Assembly: GCF_014251795.1 (NCBI RefSeq)
Contig: NZ_CP059201.1
Span: 558,001-622,000 of the forward strand
Reading direction: 5' to 3'
Source: Blattabacterium cuenoti
Lineage (GTDB): Bacteria > Bacteroidota > Bacteroidia > Flavobacteriales > Blattabacteriaceae
DNA length: 64,000 nt
The stretch's first letter is position 1. Every line of letters begins with the position of its first letter. The position numbers and the translations under genes were made by a program. The notes below the pieces were generated by a model. That model was given only the letters and a program-made list of their open reading frames with translations, made no database searches and had not been told where the DNA came from. Shown in pieces: positions 32,715 to 41,794 of this stretch.

Positions 32715-35700
32715 CTAAACGGAATCATTCTCTATTACCCATTCTCCTTTTTTCAAAAAAAATTCAATTTGTTTAAATTTAATATTTTTAGTTTCTCCCG
32801 TAATTAAATGACGAATATTAATTCTATTATTTCTCCCTAGTTTTTTTTTATCTTTTACTTTCATCAAATGATTTTTTTTTAAATTTTTTTTTGGAAAGAA
32901 CAAAATATCTCCTCTCAGGATAGTAGACTTAAGTAAAAAAGAAATAATTTTTTTGTTTATATCATAAACTCTTTCTTGAAATAAATTAAAAGCATTTTGT
33001 TTATAAACAATCAGAGGATCTTTTTGCTCAAAAACAGCATTTTGTACAGAATAACGTAAACTATCCATTTCACGTAAATGTTCTTTCCATTTTTCATCCA
33101 TGAAACATAATATAGTCTTTTTTTCAAACATGGATAATAAAGATTTCCCTTTTGTATCATAAAATTCTCTTAAGTCTGATACAGAAATTATATTCTGATA
33201 TCCATCTGTTAAAACAACCCGTATTTGATAATACTCATAATTTTTATCTACAATATTAGATATGATGGATTTGATATCATGATGAATCATTTTCTCTTTT
33301 TTTTTCTCGTAAAAATCAATAATTATATCATGAAGCTTGTTTACGCAATCACGTTCTTTATAAGATAGAAATTCGTTTTCTTGTATCGGAAATTTAATTC
33401 CAAAAATTTGGAAAAATTCATATTCCAAACTTTTGAAATCATTCAGAGATTTATTTATAGTTATCATGAAATCTAACAAAATATAGACCATATTAGAAAT
33501 ATCTAAACTTAATTCAGTTCCACATAATGCATTTCTTCGTTTTTTATAAATAAATTCTCTTTGTTTATTAATCACATCATCATAGTCTAACAAACGTTTT
33601 CGTATACTGAAATTGTTATCCTCTATTTTTTTTTGTGCTTTTTCAATAGATTTAGTCAATAAAGGATGTTGTATTATGTCTCCTTCTTTATGTCCAAATC
33701 TATCCATAAGTTTAGAAAGTCTTTCAGAATCAATAAATAAACGAATCAAATTATCTTCTAGAGATACATAAAATTGAGAACTACCAGGATCTCCTTGACG
33801 ACCTGATCTTCCTCTTAACTGATTATCCACCCTTCTAGAATCATGCCGTTCAGTTCCTAAAACAGCTAATCCTCCGTTTTGAATAACTTCTTCTGATAGT
33901 TTAATATCCGTTCCTCTACCAGCCATATTCGTTGCTATAGTAACAGAACTAGGATATCCTGCTTTTGCTATAATTTCAGCTTCTTTTTCATGTAATTTAG
34001 CATTCAATACATTATGTGATATTTTTATAAATTTTAAAGCTCTACTTAGAAATTCTGAAACTTCAACAGAAGTTGTTCCAACAAGAACAGGACGTTTTTC
34101 ATTTTTAGATAAAAAAATAATCTTTTCTATAATCGCATTATATTTTTCTCGTTTAGTTTTAAAAACAAGATCTTGTAAGTCTTTTCTTTGTACCTTCTTA
34201 TGTGTAGGAATTACTACTACATCTAATTTATAAATATGCCAAAATTCTCCCGCCTCAGTTTCTGCAGTTCCTGTCATTCCAGATATTTTTCTATACATTC
34301 TAAAATAATTTTGTAAGGTTATTGTAGCAAAAGTTTGACTGGAAGATTCTATTTGAACATTTTCTTTAGCTTCTATAGCTTGATGTAAACCATCAGAATA
34401 ACGTCTTCCTTCCATTATACGACCAGTTTGTTCATCTACTATTTTGACTTTACCTTCCATAACCACATAATCTACATCTCTTTCAAATAAAGTAAAAGCT
34501 TTAAGTAGTTGATTAATAGTATGAATTCTTTGGGTTTTTATAGAAAAATTTTTCAAAATTTTTTCTTTTTCTTTTATTTCTTTTTCTTTTGAAAAATTTT
34601 TTTTCTCGATTTCAGTTAATTCCAGATTAACATCTGGTAAAACAAAAAAACCTATATCTTCTACATTTTTTGATAAAAATTCAATTCCTCTATCTGTTAA
34701 TTCTACAGTATTATTTTTTTCATCAATAACAAAATAAAGATCTTTATCTACTTTATATATTTCTCTACCATAATCTTGAAAATATTGACTTTCAATTTTT
34801 TGTAAAATCAAACGAATATTTTTTTCACTTAAAAACTTAATTAAAGATTTTTTTTTTGGCAATCCACGATACGATTGAAATAATTTGAATCCACCTAATT
34901 TTTTATCTCCATTTCGTATTAAATTCTTTGCTTCTTGCAAAAAATTATTAACTATTACGTTTTGTTTGCTAACTAAAGTTTTGACTTTATTTTGAAATAA
35001 TTCAAATTCCTCTTTATTATCTTTTTTAGAATCAACAGGCCCTGATATAATTAAAGGAGTACGTGCTTCATCTATTAATACAGAGTCTATTTCATCTATA
35101 ATAGCATAATTCAATTCTCTTTGAACTAATTCTTCTTTGGAAGAAGCCATATTATCACGTAAATAATCAAAACCAAATTCATTGTTTGTCCCATAAGTAA
35201 TATCTGCTTGATAAGCTTTTTTTCGCATATACACATCAGAAGACAAATAGTTATCAATACAATCAACTTTCAATCCATGAAATTCCATTAAAGGAGCCAT
35301 CCAACTTGTATCTCTTTTAGATAAATAATTGTTTACTGTAACAATGTGTACTCCTCTTCCAGGTAATGCATTTAAATAAGCTGATAAAGTTGCTACAAAA
35401 GTTTTACCTTCTCCTGTAGCCATTTCCGCTATTTTTCCTTGATGTAAAACAACTCCTCCCATTAACTGAACATCATAATGAATCATATCCCAAATTATAC
35501 TTTTTCCATATGCATTCCATTCATTTTTCCAAATTGCTTGATTTCCCTTTAAATGGACATAAGACTTGATTTTTGATAATTCTTCATCAAAAGGAGTAGA
35601 AGTAACAATGAGTTTTTTGTTTTCTGTTAAACGTTTAGCTGTTTCTTTAATTATAGAAAAAGCTTGAGGTAAAATATTTATTAATACTTTTTGTTCCATT

Positions 35701-35999
35701 TGATAACATTCTTCTTGAATGTTTTCTATACTTGAGTATATTTTTTCTAAGACACTAATAGAACAAAATTTTTCCTGTATTTTTTTGAAAAGTTTCTTTT
35801 CTTTATCATGAAATTTATTTGTCGATTTTTTGACAATATTTTTTAAATGTTTAGTTTGATTTCTTAATTCTTCATCAGATAATAAAAATATTTTTTTTTC
35901 TTCTTTTTTAATTTGAAATAAAAATTTTTGAATCTCTTTAAGGTCCTTATCATTTTTATTTACTAATAATTTATTTAAAATTTTTCTGATAAAACTCAT
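32715..35999 (-). CDS. secA: Preprotein translocase ATPase SecA
   Basis: Motor of the Sec export pathway. The 1094-residue protein shows the Walker A segment MATGEGKTFVATL, the DEAD-box-like IIDEIDSVLIDEARTPL, TNMAGRGTDIKL and the arginine-rich QLRGRSGRQGDPGSSQFY. A long insertion of charged residues around residues 440-480 is usual for Bacteroidetes SecA. The C-terminal zinc-binding Cys motif seen in many SecA proteins is absent; the tail is Lys-rich. Confidence 0.96.
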   Translation of the reverse strand: MSFIRKILNKLLVNKNDKDLKEIQKFLFQIKKEEKKIFLLSDEELRNQTKHLKNIVKKSTNKFHDKEKKLFKKIQEKFCSISVLEKIYSSIENIQEECYQMEQKVLINILPQAFSIIKETAKRLTENKKLIVTSTPFDEELSKIKSYVHLKGNQAIWKNEWNAYGKSIIWDMIHYDVQLMGGVVLHQGKIAEMATGEGKTFVATLSAYLNALPGRGVHIVTVNNYLSKRDTSWMAPLMEFHGLKVDCIDNYLSSDVYMRKKAYQADITYGTNNEFGFDYLRDNMASSKEELVQRELNYAIIDEIDSVLIDEARTPLIISGPVDSKKDNKEEFELFQNKVKTLVSKQNVIVNNFLQEAKNLIRNGDKKLGGFKLFQSYRGLPKKKSLIKFLSEKNIRLILQKIESQYFQDYGREIYKVDKDLYFVIDEKNNTVELTDRGIEFLSKNVEDIGFFVLPDVNLELTEIEKKNFSKEKEIKEKEKILKNFSIKTQRIHTINQLLKAFTLFERDVDYVVMEGKVKIVDEQTGRIMEGRRYSDGLHQAIEAKENVQIESSSQTFATITLQNYFRMYRKISGMTGTAETEAGEFWHIYKLDVVVIPTHKKVQRKDLQDLVFKTKREKYNAIIEKIIFLSKNEKRPVLVGTTSVEVSEFLSRALKFIKISHNVLNAKLHEKEAEIIAKAGYPSSVTIATNMAGRGTDIKLSEEVIQNGGLAVLGTERHDSRRVDNQLRGRSGRQGDPGSSQFYVSLEDNLIRLFIDSERLSKLMDRFGHKEGDIIQHPLLTKSIEKAQKKIEDNNFSIRKRLLDYDDVINKQREFIYKKRRNALCGTELSLDISNMVYILLDFMITINKSLNDFKSLEYEFFQIFGIKFPIQENEFLSYKERDCVNKLHDIIIDFYEKKKEKMIHHDIKSIISNIVDKNYEYYQIRVVLTDGYQNIISVSDLREFYDTKGKSLLSMFEKKTILCFMDEKWKEHLREMDSLRYSVQNAVFEQKDPLIVYKQNAFNLFQERVYDINKKIISFLLKSTILRGDILFFPKKNLKKNHLMKVKDKKKLGRNNRINIRHLITGETKNIKFKQIEFFLKKGEWVIENDSV

Positions 36000-36005
36000 G
36001 AAAAA

Positions 36006-36034
36006 AGTATATATTATTAAAGTATATATTATTA
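36006..36034. repeat. Tandem direct repeat upstream of secA
   Basis: The 14-mer AGTATATATTATTA occurs at 36006-36019 and again at 36021-36034, period 15. It lies immediately upstream of the secA start codon (minus strand). It may be a simple-sequence slip product or a regulatory site. Confidence 0.4.
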
Positions 36035-36068
36035 TGGAATGGAATCATAAGTAAGAAAAATAAACAAT

Positions 36069-36302
36069 TTAAAGTTCATATTCATCTCTATTCCAATAAA
36101 AATCTTCATCGTCTCGTGGATAATCTGCCCATATATCTTCTATAGATTCAAAAACTTCTCCATCTCCATTTTCCAATTGTTGAAGATTCTCAACAACTTC
36201 TAAAGGAGCTCCAGTACGAATAGCAAAATCAATCAATTCTTCCTTTGTTGCGGGCCATGGTGCATCTTCTAAATGAGAAGCTAATTCTAAAGTCCAATAC
36301 AT
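36069..36302 (-). CDS. DUF2795 family protein
   Basis: A 77-residue acidic, soluble protein (YWTLELASHLEDAPWPATK, then a Glu/Asp-rich tail ending DFYWNRDEYEL). It fits the small DUF2795 proteins widespread in Bacteroidetes. Its unusually well-kept, GC-richer sequence in this genome suggests strong purifying selection. Function is unknown. It is divergent from fmt. Confidence 0.8.
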   Translation of the reverse strand: MYWTLELASHLEDAPWPATKEELIDFAIRTGAPLEVVENLQQLENGDGEVFESIEDIWADYPRDDEDFYWNRDEYEL

Positions 36303-36350
36303 AATATATTATTGATATTTAAAAAAAAATGATAAATGATATTTTATTTT

Positions 36351-36372
36351 TATATTTGATTTTGAAAATCAA
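36351..36372 (+). promoter_or_regulatory. Candidate -7 box with overlapping dyad upstream of fmt
   Basis: TATATTTG at 36351-36358 matches TAnnTTTG. A perfect 8-bp inverted repeat around one base, TTGATTTT / AAAATCAA (36356-36372), begins inside the box. The arrangement looks like a promoter with an operator. It is 75 bases upstream of the fmt ATG. Confidence 0.35.
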
Positions 36373-36433
36373 TGAACTTTTTCATATAAAGTCACAAGAT
36401 AAAATTAGTGGATTTAAATTACAAATAAATTAT

Positions 36434-37402
36434 ATGAAAAAGTTTCCAAAGATTGTATTCATAGGTTCAAATCATTTTTCTCTTTATACTTTAAAAGAAT
36501 TGCATATCAAACAATATAATATCATTGGAATAATTACAAGTCCTGATAATTCATTTTTAAAAAAAAAGGGAAAAAAAGCTTTTACTCCTGTTAAAATATA
36601 TGCATTAGAAAATAATATTCCCTTTTTGCAACCTAAAAATCTTTTAGATTATTCGTTTTTAGAAACCATAAGATTATGGAATGCAGATATACAAATTGTT
36701 GTATCATTCCGAATGCTTCCTAAAGAAGTATGGAATTTTCCTAAAATGGGATCTGTAAATTTACATGCGTCTCTTCTTCCTCAATACAGAGGCGCTGCTC
36801 CTATTCATTGGGCAATTATTAATGGAGAAAATAAAACAGGATTGACTACTTTTTTTATAAAAGATAAAATAGATTCTGGAGAAATTATTTTACAAGAAAA
36901 AATAAAAATAAGAAAAGAAGAAACTTCAGGAGAATTAGAAAAAAGATTAAAAATAATGAGTACTCCTATACTCATTAAAACTTTAGAAAATATTATTAAT
37001 CATAAAATAAAACCTATTTCTCAAAATAGGATTCATTCTTCTTTATTAAAATATGCTCCAAAAATATCTACTCAAGATTGTAGAATACAATGGGAAAATC
37101 CTTCTATAGAATCTATTTATAATAAAATCAGAGGATTAAGCCCTTATCCGACAGCATGGACTTTTTTATTTTTTAATAAGAATAAATTTGTTAGATTTAA
37201 AATTTTTATCGTGAAAAAAATAAAAAAAACACATATGTTTTCTCCCGGTTTGATATTCATTGTCTCATCTTGTGAAATGAATATTTCTGTTAAAGAAGGT
37301 TTTATATCTATTATTGAAGGACAAATAGAGGGGAAAAAAAAAATGCATATTAAAAATTTAATTAACGGATTGAAAATAAGAGAAAATCTTTTTGTTCGAT
37401 AA
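36434..37402 (+). CDS. fmt: Methionyl-tRNA formyltransferase
   Basis: Formylates initiator Met-tRNA. The ATG at 36434 gives 322 residues beginning MKKFPKIVFIGSNHFS, the expected Rossmann start; an in-frame ATG at 36329 would add 35 residues without family support. The signature NLHASLLPQYRGAAPIHWAI contains the catalytic Asn-His, with a C-terminal OB-like domain after about residue 205. Peptide deformylase is not in the window. Confidence 0.94.
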   Translation: MKKFPKIVFIGSNHFSLYTLKELHIKQYNIIGIITSPDNSFLKKKGKKAFTPVKIYALENNIPFLQPKNLLDYSFLETIRLWNADIQIVVSFRMLPKEVWNFPKMGSVNLHASLLPQYRGAAPIHWAIINGENKTGLTTFFIKDKIDSGEIILQEKIKIRKEETSGELEKRLKIMSTPILIKTLENIINHKIKPISQNRIHSSLLKYAPKISTQDCRIQWENPSIESIYNKIRGLSPYPTAWTFLFFNKNKFVRFKIFIVKKIKKTHMFSPGLIFIVSSCEMNISVKEGFISIIEGQIEGKKKMHIKNLINGLKIRENLFVR

Positions 37403-37424
37403 AAAAATTTACTTATTTATATTA

Positions 37425-37432
37425 TATATTTG
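37425..37432 (+). promoter_or_regulatory. Candidate -7 box for the HU gene
   Basis: TATATTTG matches the Bacteroidetes -7 consensus and lies 58 bases upstream of the HU ATG. A leader of about 50 bases with a strong dyad would follow. Confidence 0.4.
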
Positions 37433-37440
37433 CTATCGTG

Positions 37441-37467
37441 AATTATAAAATGATTTATTTTATAATT
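37441..37467. repeat. 11-bp inverted repeat in the HU gene leader
   Basis: AATTATAAAAT (37441-37451) is perfectly mirrored by ATTTTATAATT (37457-37467) with spacer GATTT. It lies between the candidate promoter and the HU start, where it could form an RNA hairpin or a protein-binding operator. Confidence 0.45.
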
Positions 37468-37490
37468 AACTAAAATTAAATTAATTATTC

Positions 37491-37757
37491 ATGAACAAAA
37501 CAGAATTGGTTAATTCAATAGCTGAAAAAACTGGAATAACAAAAATAAAAGTTAAAAACATTACAGATGCATTTATTGAAACCGTGATTGAGTCTTTAAA
37601 AAAAGGAGATAAAGTAACTCTAGTAGGATTTGGAACCTTTTCTGTAGTCGAAAGACATCCTAGAAATGGAGTAAATCCTAGAACAGGAAAAAAAATACAT
37701 ATTCCAGGAAAAAAAGTAGCTAAATTTAAAATAGGAGCAGAATTAACAAAATTGTGA
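37491..37757 (+). CDS. hup: HU-family DNA-binding protein
   Basis: Nucleoid protein that bends DNA as a dimer. The 88-residue protein begins MNKTELVNSIAEKTGI and carries the HU signature VGFGTFSVVERHPRNGVNPRTGKK, the DNA-binding arm region. It is full length. It has its own promoter-like box, leader dyad and terminator, so it is probably a single-gene transcript. Confidence 0.95.
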   Translation: MNKTELVNSIAEKTGITKIKVKNITDAFIETVIESLKKGDKVTLVGFGTFSVVERHPRNGVNPRTGKKIHIPGKKVAKFKIGAELTKL

Positions 37758-37760
37758 TTT

Positions 37761-37806
37761 AAAAAAAAGATAAAGTTTATCGCCTGCAAACTTTATCTTT
37801 TTTTTT
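37761..37806 (+). terminator. Intrinsic terminator after the HU gene
   Basis: AAAGATAAAGTTT (37766-37778), loop ATCGCCTGC, AAACTTTATCTTT (37788-37800), then a run of T to 37806. The stem is a perfect 13 bp, and flanking A and T runs extend it. It starts 4 bases after the HU stop. The T tract reaches the end of convergent pdxH, so the hairpin may serve both directions. Confidence 0.85.
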
Positions 37807-38461
37807 ATGGAGATAATCTATACAAAATCCATTTTTTATCTTTTTCCAAGATATAAGTTAGTCTATCATGAAGTCTATTAGGTTGACCTTGCCAAAATTC
37901 CATCCTATATGGTTTTACAATATAGCCTCCCCAATCAAAAGGCCGTTCTATAGTTCTTTTTTGAAAAAATTTTTTCCATTTTTCGTACTTTTTTAATAAA
38001 TATTCTTTTGACGAAATAATCAGACTTTGTCTAGAAACCCAACTACCAATTTGATTTCCTCTAGGTCTATTCCGAAAATATTCATCTGACTTTTTTTTCT
38101 TAATTTTTGATGTTATTCCTTTAATAATAATTTGTCTTTCCATTTTTTTCCAATAGAAAGAAATACATACTTTTGGAATATTTTGAATTGCTCTTCCTTT
38201 AAAACTATAATAATTTGTATAAAAAATAAATCCATCCTCTGAATATTCTTTTAATAAAACAATTCTAGTTTCTGGTCCTCCATCTTTTCCTATAGTAGAA
38301 ATAGACATAGCGTTAATCTCTTCGTTATCTTTTTCGCTATGAAAAGATTTTTCTTGTTGAAACCAATTGTCAAATAAAAGAAAAGGTTTTTTTGGAACTT
38401 GAGATTCCAACAAAGGATTTTTTGTATAATTTTTTCTTAAATTACTCAAGTCAACAGTCAT
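37805..38461 (-). CDS. pdxH: Pyridoxamine 5'-phosphate oxidase
   Basis: FMN-dependent oxidase producing pyridoxal phosphate. The ATG at 38461 (218 residues, MTVDLSNLRKNYTKNPL) matches the family; the ATG at 38506 adds a hydrophobic stretch not expected. FMN contacts are visible in GPETRIVLLKEYSEDGFIFYTN and near YFRNRPRGNQIGSWVSRQS, and the C-terminal RLHDRLTY motif is present. It uses FMN from RibF; pdxA supplies an earlier step. Confidence 0.94.
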   Translation of the reverse strand: MTVDLSNLRKNYTKNPLLESQVPKKPFLLFDNWFQQEKSFHSEKDNEEINAMSISTIGKDGGPETRIVLLKEYSEDGFIFYTNYYSFKGRAIQNIPKVCISFYWKKMERQIIIKGITSKIKKKKSDEYFRNRPRGNQIGSWVSRQSLIISSKEYLLKKYEKWKKFFQKRTIERPFDWGGYIVKPYRMEFWQGQPNRLHDRLTYILEKDKKWILYRLSP

Positions 38462-38513
38462 AACATGTAATATTATAATTAATATAAAATATACTAACTT
38501 TATCAATATATAT

Positions 38514-38587
38514 GGCGTGATAGCTTAGTTGGTTAGAGCGTTGGATTCATAACCCAGAGGTCGGGGGTTCAAATCCCCCTCACGCTA
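38514..38587 (+). tRNA. tRNA-Met(CAU), probably elongator
   Basis: A 74-base cloverleaf. The acceptor is GGCGTGA/TCACGCT (G1-U72 wobble), the anticodon loop TTCATAA has CAT at 38548-38550, and the T-stem is GGGGG/CCCCC. It lacks initiator features such as a 1-72 mismatch and a GGG/CCC anticodon stem. The discriminator is A; CCA is not encoded. The second CAU tRNA at 55642 looks more like tRNA-Ile2, so this one is taken as elongator Met. It lies 17 bases upstream of dnaN. Confidence 0.9.
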
Positions 38588-38604
38588 CCTAAAAATTATA
38601 GAAT

Positions 38605-39729
38605 ATGTATTTTTCTATTTTTAGTTCTTTTTTATTAAGAAAATTACATGCTTTATATAAAATTATAGATATTCATGGTTTATCGAATTTGATTATTTTT
38701 GAAATCGATAAAAAAAATCAATTACAAATTACATGGGGATTAGATTCAAAAAATCTAATTCAGACATACATGAAAATCAATGTAAAGAAATACACTAAAG
38801 AAAAAATAACCATATCTATCAAATTCATAATAGATGTTTTAACTACGTTTTCAAATGAAAATCTTTTTATAAAAAAGGAAAAAAATACACTTAATATTTA
38901 TTCCCAGTATGGGATTTATGAAATCCCTATTTGTTTTGATTCAAATCAAAATTATAAAAGTTTTATTCAAATATGTAAAGGTCATTTTATAAAAATTGAT
39001 TTATCTTCAGATATACTATTAAAAATATTAAACAAAACTTTATTTATGTCTGTAAGAGAAAAATTGAAACCTGTGTTAAATGGAGTTTTGTTTCAATTTC
39101 TTTCTCATGAAGCGAATTTTATATCAACAGATACTTATAGACTAGTAAAATATACAATCAAAAATTTTCAAATCAATAAAAATGTACAATTTATTATATC
39201 TAGAAAATATCTCAACATAATTAAAGAAATTCTTAAAGAGGAAAAAGAAAAAAGTCATATTGTTATTGAATATTATGATCAAAAAAATATAATTTTTCGT
39301 CTTAAAAATCATATTTTATTATGTCAATTAATCAATGAAAAATATCCAAATTATCATTATATTATTCCTCATAAAAAATGTAAAATTTCTATCATAATCA
39401 ATAAATTATTATTATTAAATACTATTAAAAGAATTTTTCTTTTTTCTGAAAAAAAAAATAATTTTATTGATTTCCATTTTAACAATAATAAACTAAAAAT
39501 CTGTAATCAAAAAACGATTAATATTCCTACTTCAGAAATTCAATGTAAAATTGTGATCAACAATATTAAAAGAATGAAAATAGGTTTTGATTCTCAATTT
39601 TTAATTGAAATCTTATCTTCTTTGGAAGATTTTATTTATTTCGAATTCTATGATAAAATGGGTATTTTAAAATCCTTAAAAAAAGAAGAATCAATTTTTA
39701 TATTGATTATGTCTACAATAAAAATATGA
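38605..39729 (+). CDS. dnaN: DNA polymerase III beta subunit (sliding clamp)
   Basis: Ring-shaped processivity clamp. The 374-residue protein shows three clamp-fold domains, diverged but collinear. Recognisable are MSVREKLKPVLNGVLFQF (start of domain 2), FISTDTYRLVKYTI and NEKYPNYHYIIPH (end of domain 2). The C-terminus is ESIFILIMSTIKI, in place of the usual MPMRL-type ending. dnaA is not adjacent. It overlaps pheT by 4 bases (ATGA). Confidence 0.9.
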   Translation: MYFSIFSSFLLRKLHALYKIIDIHGLSNLIIFEIDKKNQLQITWGLDSKNLIQTYMKINVKKYTKEKITISIKFIIDVLTTFSNENLFIKKEKNTLNIYSQYGIYEIPICFDSNQNYKSFIQICKGHFIKIDLSSDILLKILNKTLFMSVREKLKPVLNGVLFQFLSHEANFISTDTYRLVKYTIKNFQINKNVQFIISRKYLNIIKEILKEEKEKSHIVIEYYDQKNIIFRLKNHILLCQLINEKYPNYHYIIPHKKCKISIIINKLLLLNTIKRIFLFSEKKNNFIDFHFNNNKLKICNQKTINIPTSEIQCKIVINNIKRMKIGFDSQFLIEILSSLEDFIYFEFYDKMGILKSLKKEESIFILIMSTIKI

Positions 39730-41792
39730 AAGTATCATTAAACTGGATTAAAAAATATGTGTTTCCTATTAATATGAATCAAAATCAAATATCAAACATA
39801 TTAACTGATATTGGATTAACAGTAAAAGCTATTAATAACGTAAATAATGATTTTATTTTAGATATAGAAATCACACCTAATCGTACAGATGCCATGAGTC
39901 ATTATGGAATAGCACGTGATTTATATGCTGTTTTAAGATTTCGTGGATATAAAGTTCATTTGCTCAAACCAAAAATAAATGAAGATTATTGTTATCAGTC
40001 ACATATAAAAATTTTTGTTCAAGAATATGATAAATGTATAAGATATTCTGGAATATTTATTTCAGGAATAAAAATAGAAAAATCTCCATATTGGCTAATT
40101 TCTCAATTAGAATCTATAGGAATCCGATCTATAAATAATATTATAGATATAATGCATTTTGTCATGTATGAATTGGGTCAACCAGTTCATATTTTTAACA
40201 TGAATCAAATAAAGGATGTTAAAATTGTAATAAAAAATGCAGAAAATAATACACATTTTCAATATTCAGATAATATTAAAATCAAACTTGATAAAGAAGA
40301 TTTAGTTATTTATGATAATGCACATCCATTATCTATAGGGGGGATAATTAATCATGTTGAATCTAACATAAATGTTAAAACTACAAATATTTTTGTAGGA
40401 AGTGCTTGTTGGCATTCTACAATTATACGAAATATAAAAAAAAAATATTCAAAAAAAATAAAAACACAATATCCTTATTTTTTTGAAAAAGATATAGATC
40501 CTAATCAAACTGTATACGCTTTACAAAGAATAGCTTTTCTCATAAAAGAAATCATAAGAAATAAAATAGTATGTTCGAATGTAATAGATTTTTATCCTAA
40601 TCCTATATATTTTTCAAAAATAAAACTTCGTTACAATAAAATTATAAATATTTTAGGGAAAAAAATATCAATAAAAAACATAAAAAAAATTTTGTCATTA
40701 TTAGAAATGAAAATTGATTATGAAAATCAAAAATATTTATTTATTGAAGTTCCTTCTTATAGAACAGATGTTAAAAGAGAAATAGATGTTATAGAAGAAA
40801 TATTACGAATTTATGGTATACATAAAATACCGATATATAATAATCAAGTAAAAATTTCTACACATATCAAGTTTTTTGAAAAAACAGAATATGAGATACA
40901 AAAAATACTTTTTGAACAATTGATTAATTATGGTTTTCAAGAAATTATTTCATCTACCATGATAAATGAAAAAAAATACTCTTATTTTTTCAATTCTTTC
41001 TTGAAAAGGAAAGAGATTCAGGTTATGAATCCAGTTAATCAAAGTTATAAGTTTATGAGATCTAGTTTATTATTTAGCATGATAGATTGTATTGAATATA
41101 ATTATAAAAATAATCGAATAAAATCTTATATAAAGTTTTTTGAATTAGGAAAAATATACTATAAAAAGAATGATAAATTTTTAGAAAAACCCTATCTTGG
41201 AATAGCTATAGCAATATCAAAAAAAGAAAAAACTGAATATAATTATTATTCTTTCTTTTATTTAAAAGGAATTATTGAACAAATTTTGCAAAAAAGTGGA
41301 ATATACAATTATACTCAAATACTTTCTGAACATCCATTGTTAGAAAATGGAATTTCTATATTATATAATCACAAAAATTTAATTGAAATAGGAAAGTTTA
41401 AAAGAACTATTTTAAAAAAAAATGAAATTTTTTATGCAGAAATTGATTGGAAGTATTTAATATCTATTATTAAAGAAAAAAAAATAATTTATATTCCATT
41501 ATCTAAATATCCTACTTCAAAAAGAGATTTATCTTTATTCGTAGATCAAACGATTTCTTTCGAAAAAATAAATCAATTAATTAAAAAAAGAGAAAATCAT
41601 ATCATTAAAAAAGTTGAAATATATGATTTATATAAAGGGATAAATTTCCCTACATCAAAAAAATCTTACACAATAAGTTTCTTTTTTGAAAGCAAAAAAG
41701 AAACATTAACTGAAGAAATAATTAATGATTCAATGAAAGAGATTGAATTTTTTTTAAAAAAAGAATTAAAAGCTGAAATAAGAAAAAAATAA
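39726..41792 (+). CDS. pheT: Phenylalanyl-tRNA synthetase beta subunit lacking the OB-fold domain
   Basis: Forms the alpha2-beta2 PheRS. At 688 residues it is about 110-120 shorter than usual. The N-terminus (MKVSLNWIKKYV ... ILTDIGLTVKAI) passes at about residue 40 directly into DFILDIEITPNRTDAMSHYG, skipping the EMAP/tRNA_bind OB fold normally between them. B3/B4 (PSPYWL-like KSPYWLISQLESIG), B5, the catalytic-like module and the C-terminal FDX-ACB domain (YPTSKRDLSLFVDQ) remain. No frameshift is seen at the junction, so it appears to be a clean in-frame loss. Confidence 0.93.
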   Translation: MKVSLNWIKKYVFPINMNQNQISNILTDIGLTVKAINNVNNDFILDIEITPNRTDAMSHYGIARDLYAVLRFRGYKVHLLKPKINEDYCYQSHIKIFVQEYDKCIRYSGIFISGIKIEKSPYWLISQLESIGIRSINNIIDIMHFVMYELGQPVHIFNMNQIKDVKIVIKNAENNTHFQYSDNIKIKLDKEDLVIYDNAHPLSIGGIINHVESNINVKTTNIFVGSACWHSTIIRNIKKKYSKKIKTQYPYFFEKDIDPNQTVYALQRIAFLIKEIIRNKIVCSNVIDFYPNPIYFSKIKLRYNKIINILGKKISIKNIKKILSLLEMKIDYENQKYLFIEVPSYRTDVKREIDVIEEILRIYGIHKIPIYNNQVKISTHIKFFEKTEYEIQKILFEQLINYGFQEIISSTMINEKKYSYFFNSFLKRKEIQVMNPVNQSYKFMRSSLLFSMIDCIEYNYKNNRIKSYIKFFELGKIYYKKNDKFLEKPYLGIAIAISKKEKTEYNYYSFFYLKGIIEQILQKSGIYNYTQILSEHPLLENGISILYNHKNLIEIGKFKRTILKKNEIFYAEIDWKYLISIIKEKKIIYIPLSKYPTSKRDLSLFVDQTISFEKINQLIKKRENHIIKKVEIYDLYKGINFPTSKKSYTISFFFESKKETLTEEIINDSMKEIEFFLKKELKAEIRKK

Positions 41793-41794
41793 AA

